A stretch of 64,000 nucleotides of DNA from CAZFHA01 sp964518595 (GTDB lineage Bacteria; Bacillota; Clostridia; Saccharofermentanales; Saccharofermentanaceae): NCBI GenBank assembly GCA_964518595.1, contig CAZFHA010000011.1, positions 47,695-111,694 on the forward strand. The letters run 5' to 3'. Of this stretch, positions 53,589 through 62,806 are shown piece by piece (the stretch's first letter is position 1; each line of letters begins with the position of its first letter). The notes below the pieces were generated by a model. It was not told where the DNA came from. It worked only from the letters and a program-made list of their open reading frames with translations, and did no database searches. The translations under genes were made by a program, and so were the position numbers.

Positions 53589-54134
53589 TTACTCCTCTTG
53601 CTTTTTGTGACGGAAAACGAAAATCTTACTTAAAATATAGTTTCCGGCTACCACAAAGAAGGCAACTAAGAGTTTAAGAACATACAAATAGGTTATGGTA
53701 AATCCGCCTAGCGTTAACCACACTTGATCTTTAGAGATATGTAATCCCTGCTCTAAAACCAAAATACTCAATTGGAAAAAGCCGATTTCAAACAAGAGTA
53801 AGGTAGCAATTCGAGAAGAAACAAAACCAATCAGTTCCTTAAAAATTGGTCCCTTAGACATAAAAACAAAGGTTCGATTGGTGGCAAAAGCAAAGAGAAC
53901 CGCCAGAATCCAAGAAATAACCGTATTTAAAATAACTTTTAAATCAAAGCTACTTCCCCAGGGTAAGGGCAAAATCAAACTCCAATCAATCAAAAGCTTG
54001 TCAATCAAGACAAAGGCAATAAAGTTGACCAAAGTAGTTAGCCCGCCAAAAATAATATAAAGAAAGATTTCCCGGCTGTGTTTCTGCTTCGCCGTAAGTC
54101 CCTCGGTCCCTTTTATAAAGTGTTTTATTCTCAT
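53589..54134 (-). CDS. GtrA-family membrane protein
   Basis: The 181-residue protein has four transmembrane helices and the family start FLYIIFGGLTTLVNFIAFVL, then AFATNRTFVF. GtrA proteins are thought to help move lipid-linked sugars across the membrane or support cell-wall glycosylation. The ATG at 54134 has a weak site, and it ends 12 bp before folC. Its neighbour upstream is the large cell-wall protein, which fits a role in envelope work. Confidence 0.85.
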   Translation of the reverse strand: MRIKHFIKGTEGLTAKQKHSREIFLYIIFGGLTTLVNFIAFVLIDKLLIDWSLILPLPWGSSFDLKVILNTVISWILAVLFAFATNRTFVFMSKGPIFKELIGFVSSRIATLLLFEIGFFQLSILVLEQGLHISKDQVWLTLGGFTITYLYVLKLLVAFFVVAGNYILSKIFVFRHKKQEE

Positions 54135-54178
54135 TGTCTTTCCTCATGTCCTTCTCTTAGTCTGTAAATAAAATTGGG

Positions 54179-56845
54179 CTACCAGTTAAAATCTCTGGGA
54201 CTGGCTTCTTCCGGCATGTCTTTATAGACTGGAATAACAAAACTAAACCCGGCCTGAAGCATATTTAGCGAGCGGTAGGCGGCAAAATAGCGTCGCGCCT
54301 CACTATAAGCCATGGATATATTCTGGGCATATTGGTGCTTAAACAACCCGTCCTCATTGGGAATGATATCAAATTTCTGAAAGTACAACGTATCCTGACC
54401 ACGATTAATGTAACCATTTGCAATCCAAAGAGCGCCGCCACGAATAGCTAAATCCGGCGAAGTCCAGGGTATATGAATAGCCTTCGCCTCTTCACTTACG
54501 GTCTGGGTCTTACTGCCATTACCATAGCGAGCAAATTTAGCCCCATTAATTAATGCCCCGTCTGGGATATCTGGATCCGGGGTAGAACCAATATTATAGA
54601 AGTTATAGTAGCCCTCAAAGCCTTCCAGAGTTCCATGAGCCAGCTTGGATTCTCCTTTATAGCCCATCTCCTGCAAAATACGGCTAGCTAGAAAGTAAGG
54701 CGATACTCCGGCTTCTTTACCAGCAGTCATAAGGATAGAAACATAATCCGGATCGCTGCCTTCCAAAAAAGAGCCTTTAACAATAGCAGTGACCCCTTCC
54801 GGCGTATGTACCGTCGGATCGAAAGCTAAATTCTCGAACTGAAAAATATTAATCCGATCAAGAAAATTTCGTGGATCAAGAAAATATTTGACCACTTCTC
54901 GTCTGGCCGCCCGCCAATTTGATCCGTCATAAACCGGACTATCAGGCTTTACCCAGCTATCATACATGGCTAAGCTTCTGTCTTTATTATCTTGATTATC
55001 TACAACTTCTTGCCAGGTAAGTTCAGATTCAAAAGGCGTAAAGGTATATTCCGGACGCTGATTATGTAAAAGCCACAAGCCACTACGGTAAGAGGAAGGG
55101 AATCGGTTTAAGGTATCTTTATCATAGCCCTCACTATCAGCACCAGACAAAACATACATCTTATAGGTGTAGGCATTGCCATCAAAATCCGTCACCGTAA
55201 TATCTACCGTATTCCGGGAGGGTTTCATAGCCATATCCGCGGAAAAGCTGTTGTTATCCTGAGTCTCTGTAGCCTGCCCATTGATAGTAACTTGGGAAGC
55301 ATATCCCTCTACCCCAATACCACTAAAGACAAGTGTGCCCAGCTCCTGTGACGATACTAAGCCATACTCCGGAACGATAGTCTGAAATTCAGGATAAAAA
55401 TTTGTTGGCTGACCCTGTTGTGTTTTTAGCGCGAATTCTGCCAACCGTCCATTGATCGGCAGGAACGTCATCTCTGCCATAGGTATTGATAGGGAATCAC
55501 CGACCTCATCTCTAACGTTAATGATTTTCTCTTTCTCTTCATCAGTTAGGGGACGATCCGGAACCGGCGAAGGAACACCGGTTATGTCATCATTCAGAAC
55601 CGCAAAATATTGACCGCTACTACCCACACCCACTTCGCGACTTTGCACGGCATAGTAAGAAATATCCTCCGAAAGAGTGGTATCATCGCCTCTTTCCACC
55701 CGAGCATAAAAAATATTCTGATAAGGAAGAGCGCCTTCGGGCAAAGGACTGGTAGGGAGCTCCTGCTTCTTGCCCCGTAAGACTTCTACGGGAGAATCTT
55801 TCAGGTCATTCTGCCCGATTATATTCCCATACAAGTCATATAAGGACACTTTGACATCTTCTTTTAGCCCGACAAAATTAATGTAAGCATTTTTATCCAT
55901 GGCATCAAGGGAATACCACACCTCTTTTTGCTCTGAGGGCAGAAAGCTCGGTTGTACCGTATCAGTTTCCAAGCTGTTTAATGCCGGGATTATGATAGTT
56001 CCTCCAGATAAAACTTTCGCTCGTCCGTCTGAGGTACGTAAAAGAAGCTGCGCCTGATGTTCTCCGCTGGGCTCTACTCTAGTGTCAAAGAACAGACTAA
56101 AGGGTATTGCACTTTCACTCTCTTGAGGGACAAAATCTGTTCTGCGCAAATTACGGTCTACCACAATATCCAGTCTCGCGCCTTGTCCAGAAAGAGCAAT
56201 ATTACCTTCAACTTTCCGTAGGCCCAGAGCGTAGCCCTCCTGATCCTCAAGAGTGCTGATAACGTCTGCGCTTCTGATGGAAGTTCCCTCTTTGGGGGAT
56301 CGACTGGTAACAAATTGGGGATTCAATTCAGCTAATAATTCTTCCATAAGGTAGATTCTGGAAACACCATTTAGGCGGCTTAAAATAGAAGCTTGTTTCT
56401 CACCACTCCCGTAAAGAGCGTACGCCAGATCTTCCGAAAAGACTTCATCGCTTTTGTTCTGCAAAAGATAACTGGTGGAGGTAAAGGCTTGAGTGACAAA
56501 GTCTGCAACAGATACCCGGTTCTGAGCCAACTCACGCTCCCAAGTCACACCGGCCGTGGGCGAACCGGTTTTTTCTAGGGTGCGAAGAACCATATCTTTT
56601 GGCACCTCATAAGAAGCCTTACTCTCTCCGCCAAATACCTGCAGAAACCAAAATCCCCACAGGAATATCCCACAGAGAAAAACAGCTAAAACCACCAGTA
56701 AAACACCTCCCCAGTGTCCCTTAACCGGAGGAGACGGAACCGGTGGTACCTGTGGTTCTGGCGTAGGCGAAGTACGTACTTCTTGCGTAGGTGTATCCGC
56801 TTTTTGATCAAAGGCATAAAATTTATTGTTATTAAAAAACTTCAT
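54179..56845 (-). CDS. Large membrane-anchored protein with C-terminal glucosaminidase-like domain
   Basis: A short N-terminal part with a proline-rich stretch (about 29-41) leads to one transmembrane helix at about 46-70. Some 600 residues of extracytoplasmic beta-rich domains follow, and the last ~200 residues resemble LytG/LytD-type N-acetylglucosaminidases (GVSPYFLASRILQEMG, FYNFYNIGS-like NFYNIGS, GALWIANGYINRGQDTLYFQKF). It would therefore cut or remodel peptidoglycan outside the cell. At 888 residues it is long for the family. The start ATG follows AAAGGATATT. Confidence 0.75.
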   Translation of the reverse strand: MKFFNNNKFYAFDQKADTPTQEVRTSPTPEPQVPPVPSPPVKGHWGGVLLVVLAVFLCGIFLWGFWFLQVFGGESKASYEVPKDMVLRTLEKTGSPTAGVTWERELAQNRVSVADFVTQAFTSTSYLLQNKSDEVFSEDLAYALYGSGEKQASILSRLNGVSRIYLMEELLAELNPQFVTSRSPKEGTSIRSADVISTLEDQEGYALGLRKVEGNIALSGQGARLDIVVDRNLRRTDFVPQESESAIPFSLFFDTRVEPSGEHQAQLLLRTSDGRAKVLSGGTIIIPALNSLETDTVQPSFLPSEQKEVWYSLDAMDKNAYINFVGLKEDVKVSLYDLYGNIIGQNDLKDSPVEVLRGKKQELPTSPLPEGALPYQNIFYARVERGDDTTLSEDISYYAVQSREVGVGSSGQYFAVLNDDITGVPSPVPDRPLTDEEKEKIINVRDEVGDSLSIPMAEMTFLPINGRLAEFALKTQQGQPTNFYPEFQTIVPEYGLVSSQELGTLVFSGIGVEGYASQVTINGQATETQDNNSFSADMAMKPSRNTVDITVTDFDGNAYTYKMYVLSGADSEGYDKDTLNRFPSSYRSGLWLLHNQRPEYTFTPFESELTWQEVVDNQDNKDRSLAMYDSWVKPDSPVYDGSNWRAARREVVKYFLDPRNFLDRINIFQFENLAFDPTVHTPEGVTAIVKGSFLEGSDPDYVSILMTAGKEAGVSPYFLASRILQEMGYKGESKLAHGTLEGFEGYYNFYNIGSTPDPDIPDGALINGAKFARYGNGSKTQTVSEEAKAIHIPWTSPDLAIRGGALWIANGYINRGQDTLYFQKFDIIPNEDGLFKHQYAQNISMAYSEARRYFAAYRSLNMLQAGFSFVIPVYKDMPEEASPRDFNW

Positions 56846-56856
56846 AAAAATATCCT

Positions 56857-57513
56857 TTATTCGTTAATTTGATCCAGTGTCATCCCGTAAGCGGGAATGA
56901 AATGCTCAATAAAATACGCCACCTCTGGTTGAGGCAGCTGGTTAATCGCCGCCAATATAGTCTCTTTGGCAGAGATGAATTCGCAATTACCGGAGCGTTC
57001 TTCTGTTAAGCACTTTATATAAGCACAGATTTTGTCAGCACATTTCACCAAAGAGTAAGCCTCGCTGATTAAAGGATTACAAAGATCTGGATGTAGTAAT
57101 GAACTGTATTCGTCCTTTAAGCAATCCGGTAACAAGCCTAAAAGACTATCCGTGGCTTGGGCTTCCACCACCTTATAAGCTTTGGTAATTTGTTCATTGC
57201 GATACTTAATCGGAGTGGGCAAGTCTCCGGTAATAATTTCGGAAGCGTCATGGAAAATAGCCAACGCCGCCGCCAAGTAAGGATCAACTATTTCTCGCCC
57301 TTCTAAACAGCAAGTATTGCGAATCACAGCTAGGGCGTGGGTTACTACTGCAACATCCATGCTATGTTCTTTCAAGTTCTCTGTACGGTTATTACGCATA
57401 AGCCCCCAACGGCTAATAAACTGCATTCGGTCAAGCATCGCAAAAAAACCATAAGGGGAAGAGGAATCCATTTGGTCTTTTCCCCTATTCTCTTGTTCAG
57501 CTAATTGCTTCAT
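56857..57513 (-). CDS. HD-domain 5'-deoxynucleotidase, YfbR-like
   Basis: The 218-residue protein has the HD-domain metal residues in KEHSMDVAVVTHAL and AIFHDASEIITGD, followed by a helix with TPIKYRN, as in YfbR. It removes the 5'-phosphate from deoxynucleoside monophosphates. I chose the ATG at 57513, four bases after GAGGTG and 8 bp past the stop of the dGTPase gene. A frame from 57549 would overlap that gene. The two nucleotide-handling genes lie together. Confidence 0.88.
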   Translation of the reverse strand: MKQLAEQENRGKDQMDSSSPYGFFAMLDRMQFISRWGLMRNNRTENLKEHSMDVAVVTHALAVIRNTCCLEGREIVDPYLAAALAIFHDASEIITGDLPTPIKYRNEQITKAYKVVEAQATDSLLGLLPDCLKDEYSSLLHPDLCNPLISEAYSLVKCADKICAYIKCLTEERSGNCEFISAKETILAAINQLPQPEVAYFIEHFIPAYGMTLDQINE

Positions 57514-57521
57514 TCCACACC

Positions 57522-58751
57522 TCACACCCAATATAAATTTTCGAAACATTTATTCGCATAAGAATCCGTCATTCCGGCAATATAGTCTGTAACAATCTGA
57601 GCCGCAGAAGCAGAAGAATCCGGATAGGTACTGCGGAAGCTGTACAACCCCACAATAGCCGGATTCTTACTTGTCCCAGCTCGCTCCCAATCGGAAGCCG
57701 CCAGAATTAAGGCATCAAAAAGACCCTCAACGGTATTCTTAACTCGATTTTCATATTTTTTAATCTTGTCAGACTGATAAATACGACGAACATTCTCTAT
57801 AAGTAAGGCTTCCATGGCTTGCCCACATTCATCAGATAAAATAATTGCATCCTGATTAAGACTATGATGAATGGTATCCGTAACCAAGGTATGGACAATC
57901 TTGGCATTACTCGTCCCAAGAGCCGAAGTAATCGCCGGGGGTATATCCTCAAAATCCATGATACCAGCTCTAGTAGCATCCTCTATATCACGTCCCACAT
58001 AAGCAAACTTATCTGCGATGCGAACCACACAACCCTCTAAGGTTGAAGGCAGAGGACGATGTCCCTTCAGTTCCAGAATCGCTTCCACGGGCTTTTGGCG
58101 GTCAGGAATTAACTTATACTCACTATAAGTCTCACCGCAATGGGAAACAATGCCATCACGGACTTCGAAGCTAAGATTTAACCCTTTCTGACCGCCAGAG
58201 CGAAGTGCCAATAAGTCAGTCACTCTCAAACTCTGGAATTCGTGTTGAAAAAACAAGCTTTCATCATACTTCTTTACACAACTGTTTAACATCCGTTCAC
58301 CGGAATGTCCAAAGGGGGCATGTCCCAAATCATGGCCTAAGGCAATGGCCGAAACTAGGTCCAGGTTTAAATTAAGGGCTTTAGCAATGGTGGTAGCGAT
58401 ATAATTTACATATATTACATGCTCAATTCTGGAGCAGATATGATCATTCTGCGGATTAAAAAACACTTGCGTTTTATGACGCAAACGTCGAAAAGCCTGA
58501 GAATATATGATTCGTCCGATATCACGCTCAAAGTCGGAGCGAACGGTGCAAGAGGGTTCTTCCTGAAGCCGCCCCCGGCTATCTCGACTTCGAAAGGCAT
58601 AGGGCGAAAGCTGCTGCTCACGATTATCCCGAAGTATCTTCAAAAGTTCCTGATCTCTGGGGTTCGAAGTAGGATCATCAATAATCGGAACTTGGGCAAA
58701 AGCAGCGGAATATTCTTCAAATAAATTATGTCCATCATCCCTGGTTTCCAT
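57522..58751 (-). CDS. dgt: dGTPase-like HD-domain triphosphohydrolase
   Basis: The 409-residue protein carries the dGTPase pattern: SQAFRRLRHKTQVF, SRIEHV, ALGHDLGHAPFGHSGE with the HD pair at 140-141, and VRIADKFAYVGRDIEDA. It hydrolyses dNTPs to deoxynucleosides and triphosphate. The ATG at 58751 follows GGGAGCAGGC. It precedes the YfbR-like gene and follows pcrA, separated from it by a possible terminator. Confidence 0.9.
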   Translation of the reverse strand: METRDDGHNLFEEYSAAFAQVPIIDDPTSNPRDQELLKILRDNREQQLSPYAFRSRDSRGRLQEEPSCTVRSDFERDIGRIIYSQAFRRLRHKTQVFFNPQNDHICSRIEHVIYVNYIATTIAKALNLNLDLVSAIALGHDLGHAPFGHSGERMLNSCVKKYDESLFFQHEFQSLRVTDLLALRSGGQKGLNLSFEVRDGIVSHCGETYSEYKLIPDRQKPVEAILELKGHRPLPSTLEGCVVRIADKFAYVGRDIEDATRAGIMDFEDIPPAITSALGTSNAKIVHTLVTDTIHHSLNQDAIILSDECGQAMEALLIENVRRIYQSDKIKKYENRVKNTVEGLFDALILAASDWERAGTSKNPAIVGLYSFRSTYPDSSASAAQIVTDYIAGMTDSYANKCFENLYWV

Positions 58752-58813
58752 AATAGCCTGCTCCCTTCTTTTGCACGTTTAATTATTAATTATACCATGA
58801 AACAGGCTATTTC

Positions 58814-58850
58814 TGAAAAAACAGGCGGGCTCAGTCTCCCTAAGAGAGCC
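58814..58850 (-). terminator. Possible terminator at the end of pcrA
   Basis: On the minus strand GGCTC and GAGCC pair across a 13-base loop, followed by CGCCTGTTTTTTC; the hairpin overlaps the pcrA stop. Confidence 0.5.
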
Positions 58851-61257
58851 TTGAAAGTTTGGCTTGTTTAGAGAGCATATTACGCGAGGTCTTGTTGTCA
58901 AATTGGATGCTAACTAAAGCATCTCCTGCCACAGGCTCCACTGACATAACTGTACCGGAACCAAAGCGAGGATGACTAATCCGCATGCCCTTCGCCAGCT
59001 CCTCCGGTCTTAGAAAATTACCTGCATCCGCCGGGGTAGAGGCTGCCGTCGCAGGTCTTGCAAAACCAGGAAAACTCGCTGCTCGGGGCGATCCGGCGGG
59101 AGTAGCTACTCTAGGAGATGTTCCCATTGGAGCCTGACTTCTGGGCGAAGCTTCGGTATAGCTTTGACGCCGATTGCCAATCTTTTCTATGTACTGCTCA
59201 TCAATCTCTTTTAGGAACCGTGAAGGAGGCAGTTCTTGAGTTTGACCAAATAGTATCCGGCTTCGGGCGGTAGTAATATGTAGTTTTTTCCTTGCTCTAG
59301 TAATAGCCACATAGGCCAGACGCCGTTCTTCTTCCAGCCCCTCCATAGAGTCCATAGAACGAACTCCAGGGAAAATTCCTTCTTCAGTGCCGACTAAAAA
59401 AACCACGTGAAATTCCAGCCCCTTAGCACTGTGGATGGTCAGAAGTTTAACAAAATCATCACCCAGATTCTCACTGTCTCCCTCGGAGTACAATGCCGCA
59501 TTTTCTAAATAAGCTTGCAAGAGTCCGGATAAATCCGTGCCATAGGCCGTGTCTTGATCGCTGAAAGGGTCACTAATAGCCTCTTCACCCAAGCTTTCTG
59601 CCAGCTCTTCTTGTTGCTGCGCCAAAAACTTACGTCGGTTTTCAAATTCTACCGCTTCCGATAATAACTCACGTAAGTTTTCAATTCGATCTACCGTCTC
59701 GCCCTTCTTCTCTCTTTGCTCGATAATCTCCTGAATCAGACCAGAGCGATCTTGAATAAACTCGATATATTCGGCAAAACTACAATCATTAGACAAGAGC
59801 TTCTGACGAAATTCCTCAATCATATAAGCAAACTGCTGTAATTTATGAGAAACTCGGGATAACTCATCAAAAGTAGGAGCCTTAGCACAGACTTCTAAAA
59901 GGCTTAGCCCTGACTGTGAAGCTAAGTCGCGCAGTCGGTCTACTGTGGTATCACCAATCCCCCGTCGGGGCACATTAATAATCCGCTCGAAAGCATAATT
60001 ATCCGCCGAAGAAAGAATCAAACGCAGGTAAGCCAAAATATCTTTAATTTCTTTTCGGTCGTAGAAACGCTGACCGCCATAGACACGATAAGGTATCCCC
60101 TGTTCCCGTAAAGCCCCTTCAATGGTACGAGAAAGAGCGTTCAGACGGTACAAAATCGCCATGTCACCATATTTATACTGACCGTTTTTAACCATCCGCT
60201 GAATCTGCTCCGCTACATAATACGCCTCCGCACCATGATGGTCGGCATAATAGTGAGTAATTTTTTCTCCCGGATCAAACTCCGTCCATAGCTTCTTAAC
60301 TTTACGACCGGTATTGTTAACAATCACACTGTTTGCCGCACCCAAAACATTGGCAGTAGAACGGTAGTTACGCTCCAGCTTAATGACCGTTGCGTCAGGA
60401 AAATCTTTCTCAAAATCCAGAATATTACGAATGTTCGCCCCACGGAAGGAGTATATAGACTGGTCATCATCGCCGACAACGCACAGATTTCGGTAGGCCT
60501 TCGCCAGAAGCAAAATCAAGCGATACTGCGCATGATTGGTATCCTGATACTCATCCACCAGAATATAACGAAACTGTTCTTGATAGTAAGATAATACATC
60601 TTGATGATCCTTTAGAAGTTTCACCGCATAGTAGAGAATGTCATCAAAGTCCATGGCATTATTTTGCTTAAGTTTTTCTCGGTATTGACGATAAATCTTT
60701 GCAACTGTCTGTTTTCTATAGTCGCTTCCGGCTTCCTTTTCATAGTCTTCTGGAGATAAGAGCTCATTTTTAGCCTTACTAATTTCGCCTAAAATAGAAC
60801 GGGGAACAAAAATTTTATCGTTAAGATTCAAGGTAGACAAAATCTCCTTGATCATTTTGAGCTGATCGTCGGAATCTAAAATGGTAAAATTTTTATCGAA
60901 ACCAATCAAATCCCCATGACGCCGTAAAATTCTGGCAAACATAGAGTGAAACGTTCCAACCCACATATGTGCTGCAGTATCTCCAATCAGACTCTTGATA
61001 CGTTCCTTCATCTCCGCTGCCGCTTTATTAGTAAAAGTAATTGCCAAAATAGCGGAAGGCCGGATACGTCGAATCTTTACCAAGTAAGCAATTCGAACAG
61101 TAATAACTCTAGTCTTACCAGAGCCCGCTCCGGCTAAAATTAAGAGTGGTCCCTCATCGTGCAGAACAGCACGCTTTTGCTCAGGGTTCAGCCCCTCTAA
61201 AAAACTATTCTCTATTTCCTGGTATTCACTACCTGGCAAACTTTCAAAATCTATCAA
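58840..61257 (-). CDS. pcrA: ATP-dependent DNA helicase PcrA/UvrD type
   Basis: The 805-residue helicase has the superfamily I motifs: AGAGSGKT at 42-49, TFTNKAAAEMKER, DEYQDTN, DDQSIYSFRGA, LTIHSAKGLEF and VAITRARKKL, followed by a C-terminal linker and Tudor-like domain (ISHPRFGSGTVMSVE). The start appears to be a TTG at 61257, eight bases after GGGAG; no in-frame ATG fits near it. It unwinds DNA in repair and in removal of blocked complexes. Confidence 0.95.
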   Translation of the reverse strand: MIDFESLPGSEYQEIENSFLEGLNPEQKRAVLHDEGPLLILAGAGSGKTRVITVRIAYLVKIRRIRPSAILAITFTNKAAAEMKERIKSLIGDTAAHMWVGTFHSMFARILRRHGDLIGFDKNFTILDSDDQLKMIKEILSTLNLNDKIFVPRSILGEISKAKNELLSPEDYEKEAGSDYRKQTVAKIYRQYREKLKQNNAMDFDDILYYAVKLLKDHQDVLSYYQEQFRYILVDEYQDTNHAQYRLILLLAKAYRNLCVVGDDDQSIYSFRGANIRNILDFEKDFPDATVIKLERNYRSTANVLGAANSVIVNNTGRKVKKLWTEFDPGEKITHYYADHHGAEAYYVAEQIQRMVKNGQYKYGDMAILYRLNALSRTIEGALREQGIPYRVYGGQRFYDRKEIKDILAYLRLILSSADNYAFERIINVPRRGIGDTTVDRLRDLASQSGLSLLEVCAKAPTFDELSRVSHKLQQFAYMIEEFRQKLLSNDCSFAEYIEFIQDRSGLIQEIIEQREKKGETVDRIENLRELLSEAVEFENRRKFLAQQQEELAESLGEEAISDPFSDQDTAYGTDLSGLLQAYLENAALYSEGDSENLGDDFVKLLTIHSAKGLEFHVVFLVGTEEGIFPGVRSMDSMEGLEEERRLAYVAITRARKKLHITTARSRILFGQTQELPPSRFLKEIDEQYIEKIGNRRQSYTEASPRSQAPMGTSPRVATPAGSPRAASFPGFARPATAASTPADAGNFLRPEELAKGMRISHPRFGSGTVMSVEPVAGDALVSIQFDNKTSRNMLSKQAKLSRLS

Positions 61258-61308
61258 AACATTTTCTCCCTTCCCAAGTCACAAGGATGTCAGCTGATAT
61301 TATAACAT

Positions 61309-61345
61309 AGAAAAAGAGGCCGATCCCCAAAAGAATCGACCTCTC
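61309..61345 (-). terminator. Terminator after hpf
   Basis: On the minus strand AGAGGTCGAT pairs with ATCGGCCTCT around TCTTTTGGGG (one G-T pair) and is followed by TTTTTC. Confidence 0.85.
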
Positions 61346-61364
61346 ATAAAGCTTTTAAGGAAAC

Positions 61365-61907
61365 TTAGTAAATTGGTTCAATCAAACCATAATTGCCATC
61401 CTTGCGCTTATAGACAACACAGACTGTACCACTTTCTGCATCAAGATAAACTAAGAAGTTATGTCCTAGCATTTCTAACTGTAGGACCGCTTCATCCTGG
61501 GTCATAGGATAGAGCTGGAAGGACTTGCGTTTAATGATGGTTCTCTCTTCATAGTCATCTTCATCTTCTTCAAGATAAGCAAAATCACTAAGATAGCTCT
61601 TCATATAAGCGTAGTCATGTATTTGCTTCTCAAAACGTGTCTTGTGCCGTCTGATCTGGGATTCTAATTTATCAATTGCCCGATCAAAGGCTGTCAAAAT
61701 TTCTTCATCTTTGGCTTCAGCACGATAAACATGATTCTGAAGTCTTAAAGTGATTTCAACATTCTTGCTGTCACGTTCTGGATGAATTTTAATGGAAAAA
61801 GTAGCGTCATCACCGAAATACTTGTTAAACTTTGATAGTTTATCAACCATTTTTTCTTCGAGTCGTTGTCCAATGTGGATTCCAATTCCCTGTGTTGTGA
61901 TTTTCAT
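61365..61907 (-). CDS. hpf: Ribosome hibernation promoting factor, long form
   Basis: The 180-residue protein has the N-terminal HPF/YfiA domain (KITTQGIGIHIGQRLEE to about 105), a charged linker, and the C-terminal dimerisation domain (FQLYPMTQDEAVLQLEMLGHNFLVY) of long HPF. It joins two 70S ribosomes into inactive 100S particles when growth slows. The ATG at 61907 follows AGGAAG; a TTG two codons earlier is less likely. A terminator follows, so it is monocistronic. Confidence 0.95.
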   Translation of the reverse strand: MKITTQGIGIHIGQRLEEKMVDKLSKFNKYFGDDATFSIKIHPERDSKNVEITLRLQNHVYRAEAKDEEILTAFDRAIDKLESQIRRHKTRFEKQIHDYAYMKSYLSDFAYLEEDEDDYEERTIIKRKSFQLYPMTQDEAVLQLEMLGHNFLVYLDAESGTVCVVYKRKDGNYGLIEPIY

Positions 61908-61963
61908 AACCAATCACTTCCTTCCGACTGCTATTTCTTCTACTCATCGAGTAGTTTATTAAC

Positions 61964-61969
61964 ATTATA
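61964..61969 (-). promoter_or_regulatory. Probable -10 box of the hpf promoter
   Basis: A consensus TATAAT on the minus strand lies about 57 bp before the hpf start. The upstream -35 is weak (TTACTG at a 19-bp spacing). Confidence 0.45.
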
Positions 61970-62059
61970 CACTAAGCTTTAAGAAAAACAGTAACAAAAA
62001 ATACCGCCATATTTTTGTAAAAGTGCTATAATAGTAGCGTTGGGTTTTAACACAGAATC

Positions 62060-62632
62060 TTATTCTTTGTTTCCTTTGCTACTACCTTTTCCGGAATTCT
62101 TTTCGGCACTCTTAGTCGATTTTTTAGCTGGCTTTTTGGCAGCTTTTTCTGTCTCTTCCGTGGTCACTTCCATAACAGCCTCCACCGGAGCTAACTCAAT
62201 AACACTGGCAGCAGTCTCTTCCTTACTTTCAGGAGTTACCGCTTCTGTAACGGTCTCTTCTGTTTCAGCGACAGTAGTTGTAGCCAGACCAGCCGGAACT
62301 TCTACTTGCTTGTCAGACCCTTCCGGAAACTTCGTACCACAGGTAGAGCAATATGCATGAGCCAGTGGATTCTCTGCTTTACAGTTAGCACAGAGCTTGA
62401 GACCCTTTTCAAATAAAATCTTAAGCTTATGGGCTTCGATATCTAAATAAAGAGCTGTAATTGCATCACAGCGAGAATTAATATCCTTAGAAACATCTGC
62501 TTGTTCATCCCGATACTGCCCATAATAGAGACGACCAATCTCGTCAAAATAACGGTTAATGCTTGCTGTCTTTTCATCAATAGACTTTTGTAACTGAGAA
62601 ATTGCACGTGCCTTAGGATCAAAAAGTGCCAT
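62060..62632 (-). CDS. Zinc-ribbon protein with Ala/Lys-rich tail
   Basis: The first ~80 residues form a helical region starting MALFDPKARAISQLQKSIDE. A zinc ribbon follows, with four cysteines in two CxxC pairs (CANCKAENPLAHAYCSTC). The last ~90 residues are a low-complexity tail rich in T, E and V, ending in alanine- and lysine-rich AAKKPAKKS-type units. It resembles small zinc-ribbon proteins of Bacillota with unknown role; the basic tail suggests contact with nucleic acid or the cell surface. The ATG follows GATGGAGGTACTC. Confidence 0.7.
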   Translation of the reverse strand: MALFDPKARAISQLQKSIDEKTASINRYFDEIGRLYYGQYRDEQADVSKDINSRCDAITALYLDIEAHKLKILFEKGLKLCANCKAENPLAHAYCSTCGTKFPEGSDKQVEVPAGLATTTVAETEETVTEAVTPESKEETAASVIELAPVEAVMEVTTEETEKAAKKPAKKSTKSAEKNSGKGSSKGNKE

Positions 62633-62711
62633 GTGAGTACCTCCATCACTTGTAATTCTACATTCAAAATTAAATTATTCTAAAGCTTATTATAGCCTGA
62701 ATTGACTAAAA

Positions 62712-62760
62712 GAAAAAGACAGGCCCGCCGGAATGTCCAAAAACTTCCGGCAGACCTGAC
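62712..62760 (-). terminator. Terminator downstream of gap
   Basis: On the minus strand GCCGGAA and TTCCGGC pair within a longer CAGG/CCTG stem and are followed by TCTTTTTCTTTT. Confidence 0.8.
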
Positions 62761-62806
62761 TATAGTTCTTACTAAAACAAATGGTCAGGATAATAACGGC
62801 AATGTA

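Noticed and set aside
62040..62360. 106-codon plus-strand frame
   Set aside because: Antisense of the low-complexity tail of the zinc-ribbon protein, which explains its repetitive Ser/Val/Thr content.
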